From Lachnospiraceae bacterium UBA6998 (lineage in GTDB: Bacteria > Bacillota > Clostridia > Lachnospirales > Lachnospiraceae), in the NCBI GenBank assembly GCA_002448395.1, contig DJXS01000016.1, positions 1 through 22,891 on the forward strand: DNA of 22,891 nucleotides, given 5' to 3'. The number at the start of each line of letters is the position of its first letter. Position 1 is the first letter of the stretch. Under the pieces are notes generated by a model. It did no database searches. It saw nothing but the letters and a program-made list of their open reading frames with translations, and had not been told where the DNA came from. Below are positions 1 through 7,248 of the stretch, piece after piece. The position numbers and the translations under genes are program-made.

Positions 1-1
1 G

Positions 2-90
2 CGGAGGACATGGGATTCGAACCCACGCGCCGGTATTAGCGGCCTATCGCATTTCGAGTGCGACCTCTTCGACCTCTTGAGTAATCCTCC
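2..90 (-). tRNA. tRNA-Ser (anticodon CGA)
   Basis: Read on the minus strand, the segment folds as a class II tRNA. The acceptor arm GGAGGAT pairs with GTCCTCC, with a terminal T-G wobble. The anticodon loop CTCGAAA gives anticodon CGA, which reads UCG serine codons. The T-arm carries the canonical GGTTCGAATCC, and a long variable arm (GGCCGC...GCGC region) is typical of serine tRNAs. The discriminator base is G, as expected for Ser. The base at position 1 would be the first C of a CCA tail, but the window ends there, so whether CCA is encoded cannot be seen. A minus-strand promoter lies just upstream. Confidence 0.93.
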
Positions 91-102
91 GTATCGCAAT
101 CC

Positions 103-132
103 ATTATATGGCAGGATGCTGTTTAAAGGCAA
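103..132 (-). promoter_or_regulatory. Probable promoter of the tRNA-Ser gene
   Basis: On the minus strand TTGCCT (132-127) is followed after 18 bases by a perfect TATAAT (108-103). Transcription would start near 96, a few bases before the tRNA 5' end at 90, which is normal for a tRNA gene with a short 5' leader. Confidence 0.55.
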
Positions 133-170
133 GAAGAATTTATTTTTACAGACTATATATTCACAGGGCA

Positions 171-179
171 TGATATACT
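171..179 (+). promoter_or_regulatory. Possible extended -10 promoter of the ABC transporter operon
   Basis: TGATATACT fits an extended -10 element (TG, one base, TATACT). No good -35 hexamer sits 17 bases upstream. It is the best plus-strand promoter candidate between the tRNA and the first gene and would give a leader of about 85 bases. Confidence 0.35.
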
Positions 180-271
180 GTAAAGAAGAATGCGCATAAA
201 CGTCCGTTCGACCATGTGCGGATCCGGAACCGGTGCCCGCTTTCATTAATACAGCAACTGGAGGAGAACCT

Positions 272-1612
272 ATGCAAGTTATTGATATTTCTGTAATCGA
301 CGCCTTCAATTTTTTTGTGTGGCTTGTCGCGTCCTTCGGCCTCTCCAAGATCTTCAAAAAGTTCAACATCGAGGGCTGGTGGGCTTTTATTCCCGGCGCA
401 CGCATTTACTGGCTGGGCCGCTGCGCGGACAGAGAGGAAGACGGCAAGATCGCGATGATCTTTGAGATCCTCACTTATCCCATACTGCTCGCAGGCCAGC
501 TCATCAATACTGACCTTGAAATCACTAAATATCTGGCTCTCCTCAATATTTTCTTCGGGATCGTGTGCATGATCTACAAGGCGAGGATCTGCATAGATCT
601 GTGCGGGGACCTCAAGGTGAACAAGAACTGGGCCTGGCTCTGGGTCTTTGCGGAAGTTATCCCCTGCCTTGTCTGGGCTTACAATGACAAGTACACACCG
701 AGCAAAGCGCTTCTGCGCTACAACGGACTCGACCCCATCCTTGACGACGATCTCCTGCGTTCCCTCGATGAAAATGTGGATACGTCCGATTCCGGCCTTG
801 CGGTAAAGATCAAGGACCGCACTGTCCGCAATTTCCTGGACAAGCGCTATCTCCTGCGTGAGATCTTCATGAACGTTCCTCCCGGACATATGGTCCTTCT
901 GCTGGGAGGATCGGGCGCAGGCAAGACGACCTTTATCAATGCCGTGACCGGATATGAAAAGGCAAACGCGGAGATCCGCCTGGACGGCATGGATGTCTAC
1001 GAGAAATATGACAAGATGAAATACTCTATCGGATTCGTCCCCCAGATGGATCTGATCCGCAGCAACGACACGGTCTACAGAACGCTCTACGACGCCGCTC
1101 TCCTGCGGCTTCCGTCCAGTACCGGCCTTATCGAGATCGGCAATCGGGTAAATGAAATCCTGGAGCAGTTCGGTCTCTCCTCTGTCAAGGGAAGCCTTGT
1201 CGAGAAGCTGTCCGGAGGTCAGAGAAAGCGTCTCTCCATCGCTATGGAATATATTTCCGACCCGTATCTCTTCGTCCTGGATGAACCCGACTCAGGTCTG
1301 GACGGCGTCATCGCAAGAGATCTGATGCGCCGGCTGCGCGCCATCGCGGACCAGGGCAAAATAGTGATCGTCATCACGCATACCCCTGACCGCGTCGCTG
1401 ATCTGTTCGACGATGTCATCGTGCTCGCCAAGGACTCCAAGAGGACAGGGCGCCTTGCCTTTTACGGCAGTATCGATGAGGCGAGAGAATTTTTTGGCCA
1501 GAATTCCATGGAGGGGATCCTGCGCCTGATCAACCAGAAAGATGAAGGAGGCGAGGGCCGCTCCGATGAATTCGTCCTCAAATACGCGGAAAGGCAGGTG
1601 GAATCCAGATGA
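272..1612 (+). CDS. ABCG-like ABC transporter ATPase with fused N-terminal membrane domain
   Basis: This 446-residue protein is an ABC ATPase with an unusual membrane N-terminus. Residues 1-150 hold about four hydrophobic segments and a GWWAFIPGARIYWLGRCA stretch, resembling the small membrane domain called DUF5684 (recalled, not searched). The ATPase follows: Walker A GGSGAGKT at residues 212-219, Q-loop VPQMD, signature LSGGQ at 313-317, Walker B FVLDEP ending near 338, and H-loop ITHTPD. The spacing and the LSGGQRKRLSIAMEYISDP block are those of the ABCG/White type. The start at 272 is chosen over an in-frame ATG at 233 because GGAGGAG lies at 260-266. The stop overlaps the next start by four bases (ATGA), so ATPase and permease are translationally coupled. 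The substrate is unknown. Confidence 0.85.
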   Translation: MQVIDISVIDAFNFFVWLVASFGLSKIFKKFNIEGWWAFIPGARIYWLGRCADREEDGKIAMIFEILTYPILLAGQLINTDLEITKYLALLNIFFGIVCMIYKARICIDLCGDLKVNKNWAWLWVFAEVIPCLVWAYNDKYTPSKALLRYNGLDPILDDDLLRSLDENVDTSDSGLAVKIKDRTVRNFLDKRYLLREIFMNVPPGHMVLLLGGSGAGKTTFINAVTGYEKANAEIRLDGMDVYEKYDKMKYSIGFVPQMDLIRSNDTVYRTLYDAALLRLPSSTGLIEIGNRVNEILEQFGLSSVKGSLVEKLSGGQRKRLSIAMEYISDPYLFVLDEPDSGLDGVIARDLMRRLRAIADQGKIVIVITHTPDRVADLFDDVIVLAKDSKRTGRLAFYGSIDEAREFFGQNSMEGILRLINQKDEGGEGRSDEFVLKYAERQVESR

Positions 1613-2601
1613 CAAATGAAGCAAACGCAAATGTTACTTCCGATAATAGTTCTCCCCGCCGCTCCCCTTTCAAACTCATGACAGGCGGGCACCGCGGACG
1701 CCTTGCGCAGATCCCGATCTACCTGGGCAAAGATTTCCGTATGTTCATCTTCCAGAATGACTGGAAGGTACTTCCCATGTCCGCACTGATCGCCGCACTG
1801 ATCGCGCTGGTCGTCGGCGAGAACATGTACGTCACCATGGAAGGACAGTTCCAGTGCTCCCTCGCCCTTACCTGCGTCTGTATCTGGAACGGATTCTTCA
1901 ACTCCATTCAGTCGGTGTGCAGAGAGAGACCCATCATCAAGCGGGAACACAGATCCGGCATGCACATTTCCTCCTATGTGATCGCGCACCTGATCTATCA
2001 GATGTTTCTGTGTGCTATGCAGGCTCTGATCACAGTATCCGTCTGCAAGATCGTCGGCATCAAATTCCCCACGGAGGGCTTTATTACCCAGTGGTTCCTG
2101 CTCGATATCTGGATCACTATATTCCTGATCACTTATGCATCAGACATTACATCACTGTTCATCTCCTCCGTCGTGCACACTACGACTACAGCGATGACGG
2201 TCATGCCCTTCATGCTGATCTTCCAGCTGGTCTTCTCCGGCGGAGCCTTCACGCTCTCCGGACCCGCCGCCTGGCTGACAAACCTGACCATCAGCAAATA
2301 CGGGCTAGTGGCGCTCTGCTCCCAGGGCAATTACAATTCCCTGAAGTCCGTTACTCTTTGGAATACCATCTTCAGGATCAGGGAAAGCAGTCCCGAACTT
2401 AAGGAAGCCCTCTGGCAGATCGAGCAGGCCGGCCAGCTCGAAGAGATCCTGGCCCGCAGCGGCGAAGCGATGCAGGAAACTGCCTATGCCATGACTAAGA
2501 GCAATATTTATTCATGCTGGGGCCATCTTGTGATGTTCGCAGTCATCTTTGCCGTTTTATCCATCATTGTTCTTGAGTTCATCGACAACGACCGCAGATA
2601 A
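1609..2601 (+). CDS. ABCG-like ABC transporter permease
   Basis: This 330-residue membrane protein has about six hydrophobic segments, near residues 46-64, 83-105, 126-152, 163-188, 200-222 and 302-325. It matches the ABC2-type permease fold. The ERPIIKREHRSGMHISSY segment is close to the ERxIFxRER signature that precedes the second helix of ABCG-family transporters. The gene overlaps the ATPase gene by four bases and should form a half or full transporter with it, one subunit supplying ATPase and extra membrane domain, the other the channel. A polar segment of about 70 residues between the fifth and last helices (near residues 230-300) is predicted to face outside. Direction and substrate of transport cannot be read from the sequence. 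Confidence 0.8.
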   Translation: MTNEANANVTSDNSSPRRSPFKLMTGGHRGRLAQIPIYLGKDFRMFIFQNDWKVLPMSALIAALIALVVGENMYVTMEGQFQCSLALTCVCIWNGFFNSIQSVCRERPIIKREHRSGMHISSYVIAHLIYQMFLCAMQALITVSVCKIVGIKFPTEGFITQWFLLDIWITIFLITYASDITSLFISSVVHTTTTAMTVMPFMLIFQLVFSGGAFTLSGPAAWLTNLTISKYGLVALCSQGNYNSLKSVTLWNTIFRIRESSPELKEALWQIEQAGQLEEILARSGEAMQETAYAMTKSNIYSCWGHLVMFAVIFAVLSIIVLEFIDNDRR

Positions 2602-2652
2602 GTGCTGATCCCGGTGGTGTCCGGATCACAGTAATTCTTAGGAGGTAGCAGA

Positions 2653-4134
2653 ATGTTAAAGGATTTTGTCAAAGCTGTAGAGCCTGATGAAGAGGAACTG
2701 AAAAAGGAACTCAAGGAGGCGCAGGAGAAACTGGCTTCCTATCAGATGGAGATCAAAAACGCGAAGCTCCCTGTAATAGTCATCTTCGAGGGCTGGGGCG
2801 CCGCCGGCAAGGGAAGCGTGATCGGCAGGGTCATCAAGAGCATCGACCCCCGCTTCTTCCGCGTACGGACAATGGCCACTCCCACCGAAGAAGAGAAGCG
2901 CTATCCCTTCCTCCACAGATATCTGCTGGAGATCCCGGAGGCGGGCAAATTCACATTTTTCGACACTTTCTGGATGAATGAAGTGGTCACTCAGCATATG
3001 GAAGGCGAACTGGATGAAAACCAGTACAAGCATCGCGTCCGCAGTATCAATACAGCTGAGCGCTCCCTCACCGACAACGGCTATCTTGTGATGAAGTTCT
3101 TCTTCCACATCAGCAAGAAAATGCAGAAAAAGCGCCTGGACGACCTGATGGCGGATAAGAACACCAGCTGGAGGGTCAGCAGCGACGACCTCCATGAGAA
3201 CAAGCATTACAAGGAATATCTGGACGTATACGAGCAGTACCTCGAAGACACGGACCGCGCCGCGGCTCCCTGGTACATCATTGACGCGAGCAATAAGAAG
3301 TGGGCGGAGCTGCAGGTCCTTCGCTTCCTCAACCAGGGCATTGACACAGCCCTCAAGAACCACTCTCTCGCAGCGCCGATCCGCCAAAATATCTTCCCGC
3401 TCAATCCTATTCCCAAGCTCTCCGAAGTGTCTCTTGATGACAAGACCATAACCAAAGAGGAGTACGAGAAGGAACTGGATAGTCTGCAGGACGAACTGCG
3501 GGCTCTGCACAATGAGCTCTACCGCAAGAAGATCCCGGTCATCATCGCATACGAGGGCTGGGACGCAGCCGGCAAGGGCGGCAATATCAAGAGAATCACC
3601 AGCGCACTGGATCCCCGCGGCTACGAAGTTCATCCCATAGCCAGCCCTGAACCCCACGAAAAGGCCAGGCATTTCCTGTGGAGATTCTGGAACAGACTTC
3701 CCAAGGACGGACACATCGCGATCTTCGACCGGACCTGGTACGGCCGCGTCATGGTGGAGCGGATTGAGGGCTTCTGCAGTGAGAACGACTGGCAGCGCGC
3801 CTACAACGAGATGAATGAATTTGAGAAGGAACTTGCCGACTGGGGCGCCGTCATCATCAAATTCTGGGTGCAGATCGACAAAGACACGCAGCTCGAGCGC
3901 TTCAACGACCGACAGAACACTCCTGAGAAGCAGTGGAAGATCACCGATGAGGACTGGCGCAACCGCGAGAAGTGGGATGCGTATGAGGCCGCCATCGACG
4001 AGATGCTCCAAAAGACTAACACTACTTTCGGCCCCTGGTATATTTTGGAATCCAACGACAAGAAATACGCCCGCATCAAAGCCCTGAAGATCGTCGTGGA
4101 AGCGCTGAAAAAAGCCTGCAAAGAAAAAGAGTGA
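2653..4134 (+). CDS. pap: Polyphosphate:AMP phosphotransferase (two-domain PPK2 family)
   Basis: This 493-residue protein carries two tandem PPK2 domains. The first has a P-loop GWGAAGKG at residues 47-54 and the second GWDAAGKG at 302-309. The C-terminal domain has the expected FDRTWYGRVMVERIEGF block (Asp359, Arg360). In the N-terminal domain the equivalent reads FDTFWMNEVV (Asp104, Thr105), so the arginine is lost. In characterised two-domain members (class II PPK2, the Acinetobacter and Pseudomonas PAP type of about 475-500 residues) the enzyme phosphorylates AMP to ADP with polyphosphate as donor, and the C-terminal half is the conserved one. The same job is inferred here: recovering ADP from AMP in the cytoplasm using stored polyphosphate. 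The start follows AGGAGG at 2640-2645. It lies 51 bases after the permease gene with no terminator between, so it may be co-transcribed with the transporter. Confidence 0.9.
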   Translation: MLKDFVKAVEPDEEELKKELKEAQEKLASYQMEIKNAKLPVIVIFEGWGAAGKGSVIGRVIKSIDPRFFRVRTMATPTEEEKRYPFLHRYLLEIPEAGKFTFFDTFWMNEVVTQHMEGELDENQYKHRVRSINTAERSLTDNGYLVMKFFFHISKKMQKKRLDDLMADKNTSWRVSSDDLHENKHYKEYLDVYEQYLEDTDRAAAPWYIIDASNKKWAELQVLRFLNQGIDTALKNHSLAAPIRQNIFPLNPIPKLSEVSLDDKTITKEEYEKELDSLQDELRALHNELYRKKIPVIIAYEGWDAAGKGGNIKRITSALDPRGYEVHPIASPEPHEKARHFLWRFWNRLPKDGHIAIFDRTWYGRVMVERIEGFCSENDWQRAYNEMNEFEKELADWGAVIIKFWVQIDKDTQLERFNDRQNTPEKQWKITDEDWRNREKWDAYEAAIDEMLQKTNTTFGPWYILESNDKKYARIKALKIVVEALKKACKEKE

Positions 4135-4139
4135 AGTCT

Positions 4140-4168
4140 TTGACCGCAGAGTGTGATTACAATATACT
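4140..4168 (+). promoter_or_regulatory. Sigma-A promoter of the lipoprotein gene
   Basis: TTGACC (4140-4145) and TATACT (4163-4168) are separated by exactly 17 bases. Transcription would begin near 4175, giving a leader of about 60 bases before the lipoprotein start at 4236. It directly follows the stop codon of the polyphosphate:AMP phosphotransferase gene. Confidence 0.7.
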
Positions 4169-4235
4169 GAAATTGTAGTTATTTGTTCAGACGGAGGGCT
4201 CTGTAAAAGCCATCCGATCCGAAGGGAGGAAACAC

Positions 4236-5015
4236 ATGAAGAATAAACTCAGACTGACCGCGCTTCTGGTCGCGGTCGCAATGCTGTCCGTCTCTGTGCT
4301 CACCGGATGCGGTGGAAGCAGCTCGGGCGACACGAAGAAAGAAGCTGAGCAGGCCGCAGCTGTGCAGGAAGAGCAAGCGGAAGCACCGGCGGAAACAGAA
4401 GCTGCAAAGGAAGAAACTGCAGCGGCGGAAACACCCAAGACCGGCGCTCCTACTGCAGAAGATGCAAGGGCTTATGTCCAGGCAGTCCTGGACATCATGT
4501 GCACCGGAGATTACGATCATTCAGTCGAGCTTTCAGATATTCCGGAGGGCGAGGAAGCCCAGCTTCGTGACAGCACGATCGAGAGCGCTGTCGAATCTAT
4601 CGCAAGTGACGCCGGACTCAGCGAAGAAGTTAAGGCTGACTTCACCGATGTTATGCGCGTAGCTTTTTCGAAGGCCAAGTATACAGTCGGCGAAGCAGTA
4701 CCCACTGAAGACGGCGGATACGATGTCACTGTTACTATTGAGCCCCTGAAAATGTACGCAGGCGCTGCAGATAAACTGCCGGAGAGAGTCTCCCAAGACG
4801 AGCTTGCAGGTCTTAGCGAAGAAGAGGCCAACAGCCTGATCTATTCCAAGGTCATCGAGATCGTCCGCGAGAATCTGGAAGAGCCCGAATACGGCGAGCC
4901 TCAGGACATTATTGTTCATTACGGCATCATTGACGAGCAGAACAATCTGTGGGGCGTCAGCGAAGAAGAAGGAGAAAAGCTCGGAGCGCTCCTGTTCTCC
5001 GCAGATATGGAATAA
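4236..5015 (+). CDS. Secreted lipoprotein of unknown function
   Basis: The 259-residue product begins with a lipoprotein signal peptide: MKNKLR, a hydrophobic core, and lipobox LTGC with Cys25 as the predicted lipidated residue. A low-complexity linker rich in Ala, Glu and Lys (about residues 27-68) follows, a common spacer between the membrane anchor and a folded domain. The rest (about 70-259) is an acidic alpha/beta-like domain with no motif I can name. It resembles the small lipoproteins common in Clostridia that have a helical segment, then YTVGEAVPTEDGGYDVTVTI-like strands. It has its own promoter, an AAGGGAGGA ribosome site at 4221-4229, and a strong terminator after it, so it is monocistronic. 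It probably sits on the outer face of the cell membrane. Confidence 0.85.
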   Translation: MKNKLRLTALLVAVAMLSVSVLTGCGGSSSGDTKKEAEQAAAVQEEQAEAPAETEAAKEETAAAETPKTGAPTAEDARAYVQAVLDIMCTGDYDHSVELSDIPEGEEAQLRDSTIESAVESIASDAGLSEEVKADFTDVMRVAFSKAKYTVGEAVPTEDGGYDVTVTIEPLKMYAGAADKLPERVSQDELAGLSEEEANSLIYSKVIEIVRENLEEPEYGEPQDIIVHYGIIDEQNNLWGVSEEEGEKLGALLFSADME

Positions 5016-5040
5016 TCCATATCATACAAGTACATATCGG

Positions 5041-5077
5041 AAAAAAACCGGGTTCGTACAAGAACCCGGTTTTTTTT
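5041..5077 (+). terminator. Rho-independent terminator of the lipoprotein gene
   Basis: CCGGGTTC (5048-5055) pairs perfectly with GAACCCGG (5062-5069) around a six-base loop. Seven A residues lie on the left and eight T residues on the right, so the hairpin could work in both directions. Confidence 0.93.
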
Positions 5078-5088
5078 GCATTCTTCCA

Positions 5089-5110
5089 ATCTTTATATCA
5101 TCTTTATATC
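5089..5110 (+). promoter_or_regulatory. Tandem 11-bp direct repeat, candidate KdpE-type operator
   Basis: ATCTTTATATC occurs twice back to back (5089-5099 and 5100-5110). One helical turn between head-to-tail half-sites is the geometry used by OmpR/PhoB-family regulators. It lies 32 bases upstream of the -35 of the ktrB promoter, roughly -67 to -88 relative to the predicted start. The operon encodes an OmpR-family regulator of KdpE type, so autoregulation is a reasonable inference but untested. Confidence 0.45.
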
Positions 5111-5142
5111 TTTCTTAATACCCTTATCCCCGTTTTATGCCA

Positions 5143-5170
5143 TTGACTGTAAACTAAAAAAACATATAAG
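5143..5170 (+). promoter_or_regulatory. Promoter of the ktrB-ktrA-kdpD-kdpE operon
   Basis: TTGACT (5143-5148), a 16-base spacer and TATAAG (5165-5170). Transcription would start near 5177, leaving only about 20 bases before the start codon, enough for the AGAGGAGG ribosome site. Confidence 0.6.
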
Positions 5171-5199
5171 GACCGATCTACACAGAGGAGGCATCATCT

Positions 5200-6531
5200 A
5201 TGCGAATCACTAAACTGCTGAGGATCTCTTCTTTCCAGATCATTATTGGAAGCTTTCTGGCCGTCATTCTGACAGGCACATTTTTACTGATGCTGCCCGT
5301 CTCTTCCGCAGAAGGCGTTGCGACTCCGTTCGGGGACGCTCTTTTTACCGCCACTTCCGCAGTCTGCGTAACAGGCCTGGTAGTTCATGATACATTCCGC
5401 TACTGGTCACTTTTCGGCCAGCTTCTTATACTTCTCCTGATCCAGATCGGGGGTCTGGGAACGATAACGCTTGCCACTGTCGTCACTATACTGGCAGGGC
5501 GCAAGATCAGTCTGTTTCAGCGAAGCATCATGAAGGATGCTGTATCAGCTGATCAGATCGGCGGCATAGTCCGCTACACACAATTTATTTTGTCGGGTAC
5601 CCTGGCAGTGGAGTTTCTGGGAGTTATCACTCTCTTCCCCATTTTCTTCCGGAAGTATTCACTGTCCAGGAGTATTCTATATTCCGTTTTCCATTCTGTA
5701 TCAGCATTCTGCAACGCAGGATTTGATCTGATGGGAAAGGATCAGCCGTTTTCCTCTCTCACCGGATATGCGGGAAGTATTCCGGTCAACCTCACGATCA
5801 TGACACTTATAGTGGTGGGCGGCCTCGGTTTCAGGACCTGGAGTGATATTGGGAAGAACAGGACACACCTTCACAAATACCCCCTGCAGACCAAACTGAT
5901 CCTGACCACAACGGCGATCCTGATCTTTGTTCCCGCGATTTTATTCTTCATCATTGAATATCAGGGCTATCCCCTCAAAGAGAGGATCCTGGCCTCTCTG
6001 TTTCAGTCCGTGACGACCAGAACTGCCGGATTCAACACCACGGACTACAACAATTTTACAGACGCCGGCAAATTCCTGAGCATCGCGCTGATGCTGATCG
6101 GCGGATCCCCCGGTTCCACAGCCGGCGGCATGAAGACCACGACCATTGCAGTCCTGATCCTCAACGCGAACGGGACCTTCCGCCACAGGGATGAGGCTTC
6201 CGCCTTTTCCCGAAGGATCAGCGACCAGACGGTCAAAATAGCGGCGACAATTTTCGCTCTCTATCTGGCCCTGTTCACGATCAGTTCCATGATCATAAGC
6301 CTTGTGGAATCTCTCCCTCTGCTGACCTGCATGTTCGAAGCGGCATCTGCGATCGGAACAGTAGGGCTGACCCTGGGGATCACCCCGCAGCTGGGGCCTG
6401 TCTCCCGGGGAATCCTGATCTTTTTGATGTATTTTGGCAGAGTCGGAGGATTGACCCTGATCTACGCAGCCGTTCCTTCCCGCAGGATGCGCAACCAGCG
6501 CCTGCCTCTTGAGAACATCACTGTAGGCTGA
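5200..6531 (+). CDS. ktrB: TrkH/KtrB-family potassium uptake channel subunit
   Basis: This 443-residue integral membrane protein has four M1-P-M2 repeats of the SKT superfamily. The four filter loops are visible: TSAVCVTGL (Gly59), SAFCNAGF, TTRTAGFN and ASAIGTVGLT, each with its conserved filter glycine. The length fits KtrB (about 440-455) rather than the longer E. coli TrkH (483). It forms a dimeric channel for K+ uptake, usually Na+-coupled, and is gated by a cytoplasmic ring of KtrA, encoded next. GAGGAGG lies before the ATG. It is the first gene of a four-gene operon with a regulator and sensor of Kdp type. TrkH is the alternative family name, but gene size and the short KtrA partner favour Ktr. 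Confidence 0.92.
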   Translation: MRITKLLRISSFQIIIGSFLAVILTGTFLLMLPVSSAEGVATPFGDALFTATSAVCVTGLVVHDTFRYWSLFGQLLILLLIQIGGLGTITLATVVTILAGRKISLFQRSIMKDAVSADQIGGIVRYTQFILSGTLAVEFLGVITLFPIFFRKYSLSRSILYSVFHSVSAFCNAGFDLMGKDQPFSSLTGYAGSIPVNLTIMTLIVVGGLGFRTWSDIGKNRTHLHKYPLQTKLILTTTAILIFVPAILFFIIEYQGYPLKERILASLFQSVTTRTAGFNTTDYNNFTDAGKFLSIALMLIGGSPGSTAGGMKTTTIAVLILNANGTFRHRDEASAFSRRISDQTVKIAATIFALYLALFTISSMIISLVESLPLLTCMFEAASAIGTVGLTLGITPQLGPVSRGILIFLMYFGRVGGLTLIYAAVPSRRMRNQRLPLENITVG

Positions 6532-6534
6532 GAC

Positions 6535-6577
6535 CGCATTTCTGCGGCCCCGCGCAATCAGTTCTGCTGATTCGCGG
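6535..6577 (+). other. Two small hairpins between ktrB and ktrA
   Basis: CCGCA/TGCGG with a four-base loop, then an imperfect stem CCGCG-AATCAG / CTGATT-CGCGG. Neither is followed by a T run, so they look like mRNA-stabilising or processing elements rather than terminators. The ribosome site of ktrA follows at 6591. Confidence 0.4.
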
Positions 6578-6603
6578 AAAGCTATATTGTGGAGGTATTA
6601 TCG

Positions 6604-7248
6604 ATGAAAACAGTTTTACTTATAGGACTTGGAAGATTCGGAAGGCATTGCGCCAGAAAACTCAGCGAGCTGGGACATCAGGTCATGGCCATCGATGTCC
6701 GCGAAGACCGGGTCGATGCGGTGCTTCCCTTCGTAACGGACGGCCTCATTGGCAACAGCACGCGCTCGGAATTTATGAAAACCCTGGGCGTCCGCAATTA
6801 TGATGTCTGTATTGTCGCGATCGGCGACGACTTCCAGAGCTCTCTGGAGACCACAGCGCTTTTAAAGGACCTGGGCGCGCAGCACGTAGTGGCAAGAGCC
6901 GCAAGAGATGTCCATGCGCGGTTTCTCGCAAGAAACGGCGCCGATGAGGTGATCTATCCCGAAAGACAACTTGCCGAATGGACCGCAATACGATATAGTT
7001 CAAACCATATTTTAGACTACACTCCTCTCAGCGAGGAATACGCAGTCTATGAGATCTCGATCCCCGACAACTGGATAGGAAAGTCTCTGGTATCCCTGGA
7101 TCTGCGGCGCAAGCACAAGATCAACGTCTTCGCCATCAAACAGGGTGAACTTCTGATCACCGACATCAACCCCGATGCCCCTCTTCGAAGCAACCAGACT
7201 CTCCTGGTCATAGGAAAAAATAAGGACATCGATAAATGTTTGAACTAA
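6604..7248 (+). CDS. ktrA: KtrA/TrkA-type potassium channel gating subunit (RCK domain)
   Basis: The 214-residue product is a single RCK unit. Its N-terminal Rossmann fold has GLGRFG (residues 8-13) followed by Asp31, which binds the ribose of a nucleotide (ATP/ADP or NAD in this family). A C-terminal TrkA_C domain spans about residues 130-214. It forms an octameric ring under KtrB and opens or closes the channel according to bound nucleotide. The start at 6604 is chosen because GGAGG at 6591-6595 precedes it by eight bases. An in-frame GTG at 6589 would overlap that ribosome site. The 3' end overlaps the kinase gene by 13 bases. Confidence 0.92.
   Translation: MKTVLLIGLGRFGRHCARKLSELGHQVMAIDVREDRVDAVLPFVTDGLIGNSTRSEFMKTLGVRNYDVCIVAIGDDFQSSLETTALLKDLGAQHVVARAARDVHARFLARNGADEVIYPERQLAEWTAIRYSSNHILDYTPLSEEYAVYEISIPDNWIGKSLVSLDLRRKHKINVFAIKQGELLITDINPDAPLRSNQTLLVIGKNKDIDKCLN

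Noticed and set aside
2656..4011. 451-codon minus-strand open frame opposite the phosphotransferase gene
   Set aside because: The plus-strand protein has two clear PPK2 domains. The antisense frame has no ribosome site and a composition typical of a codon-position shadow.
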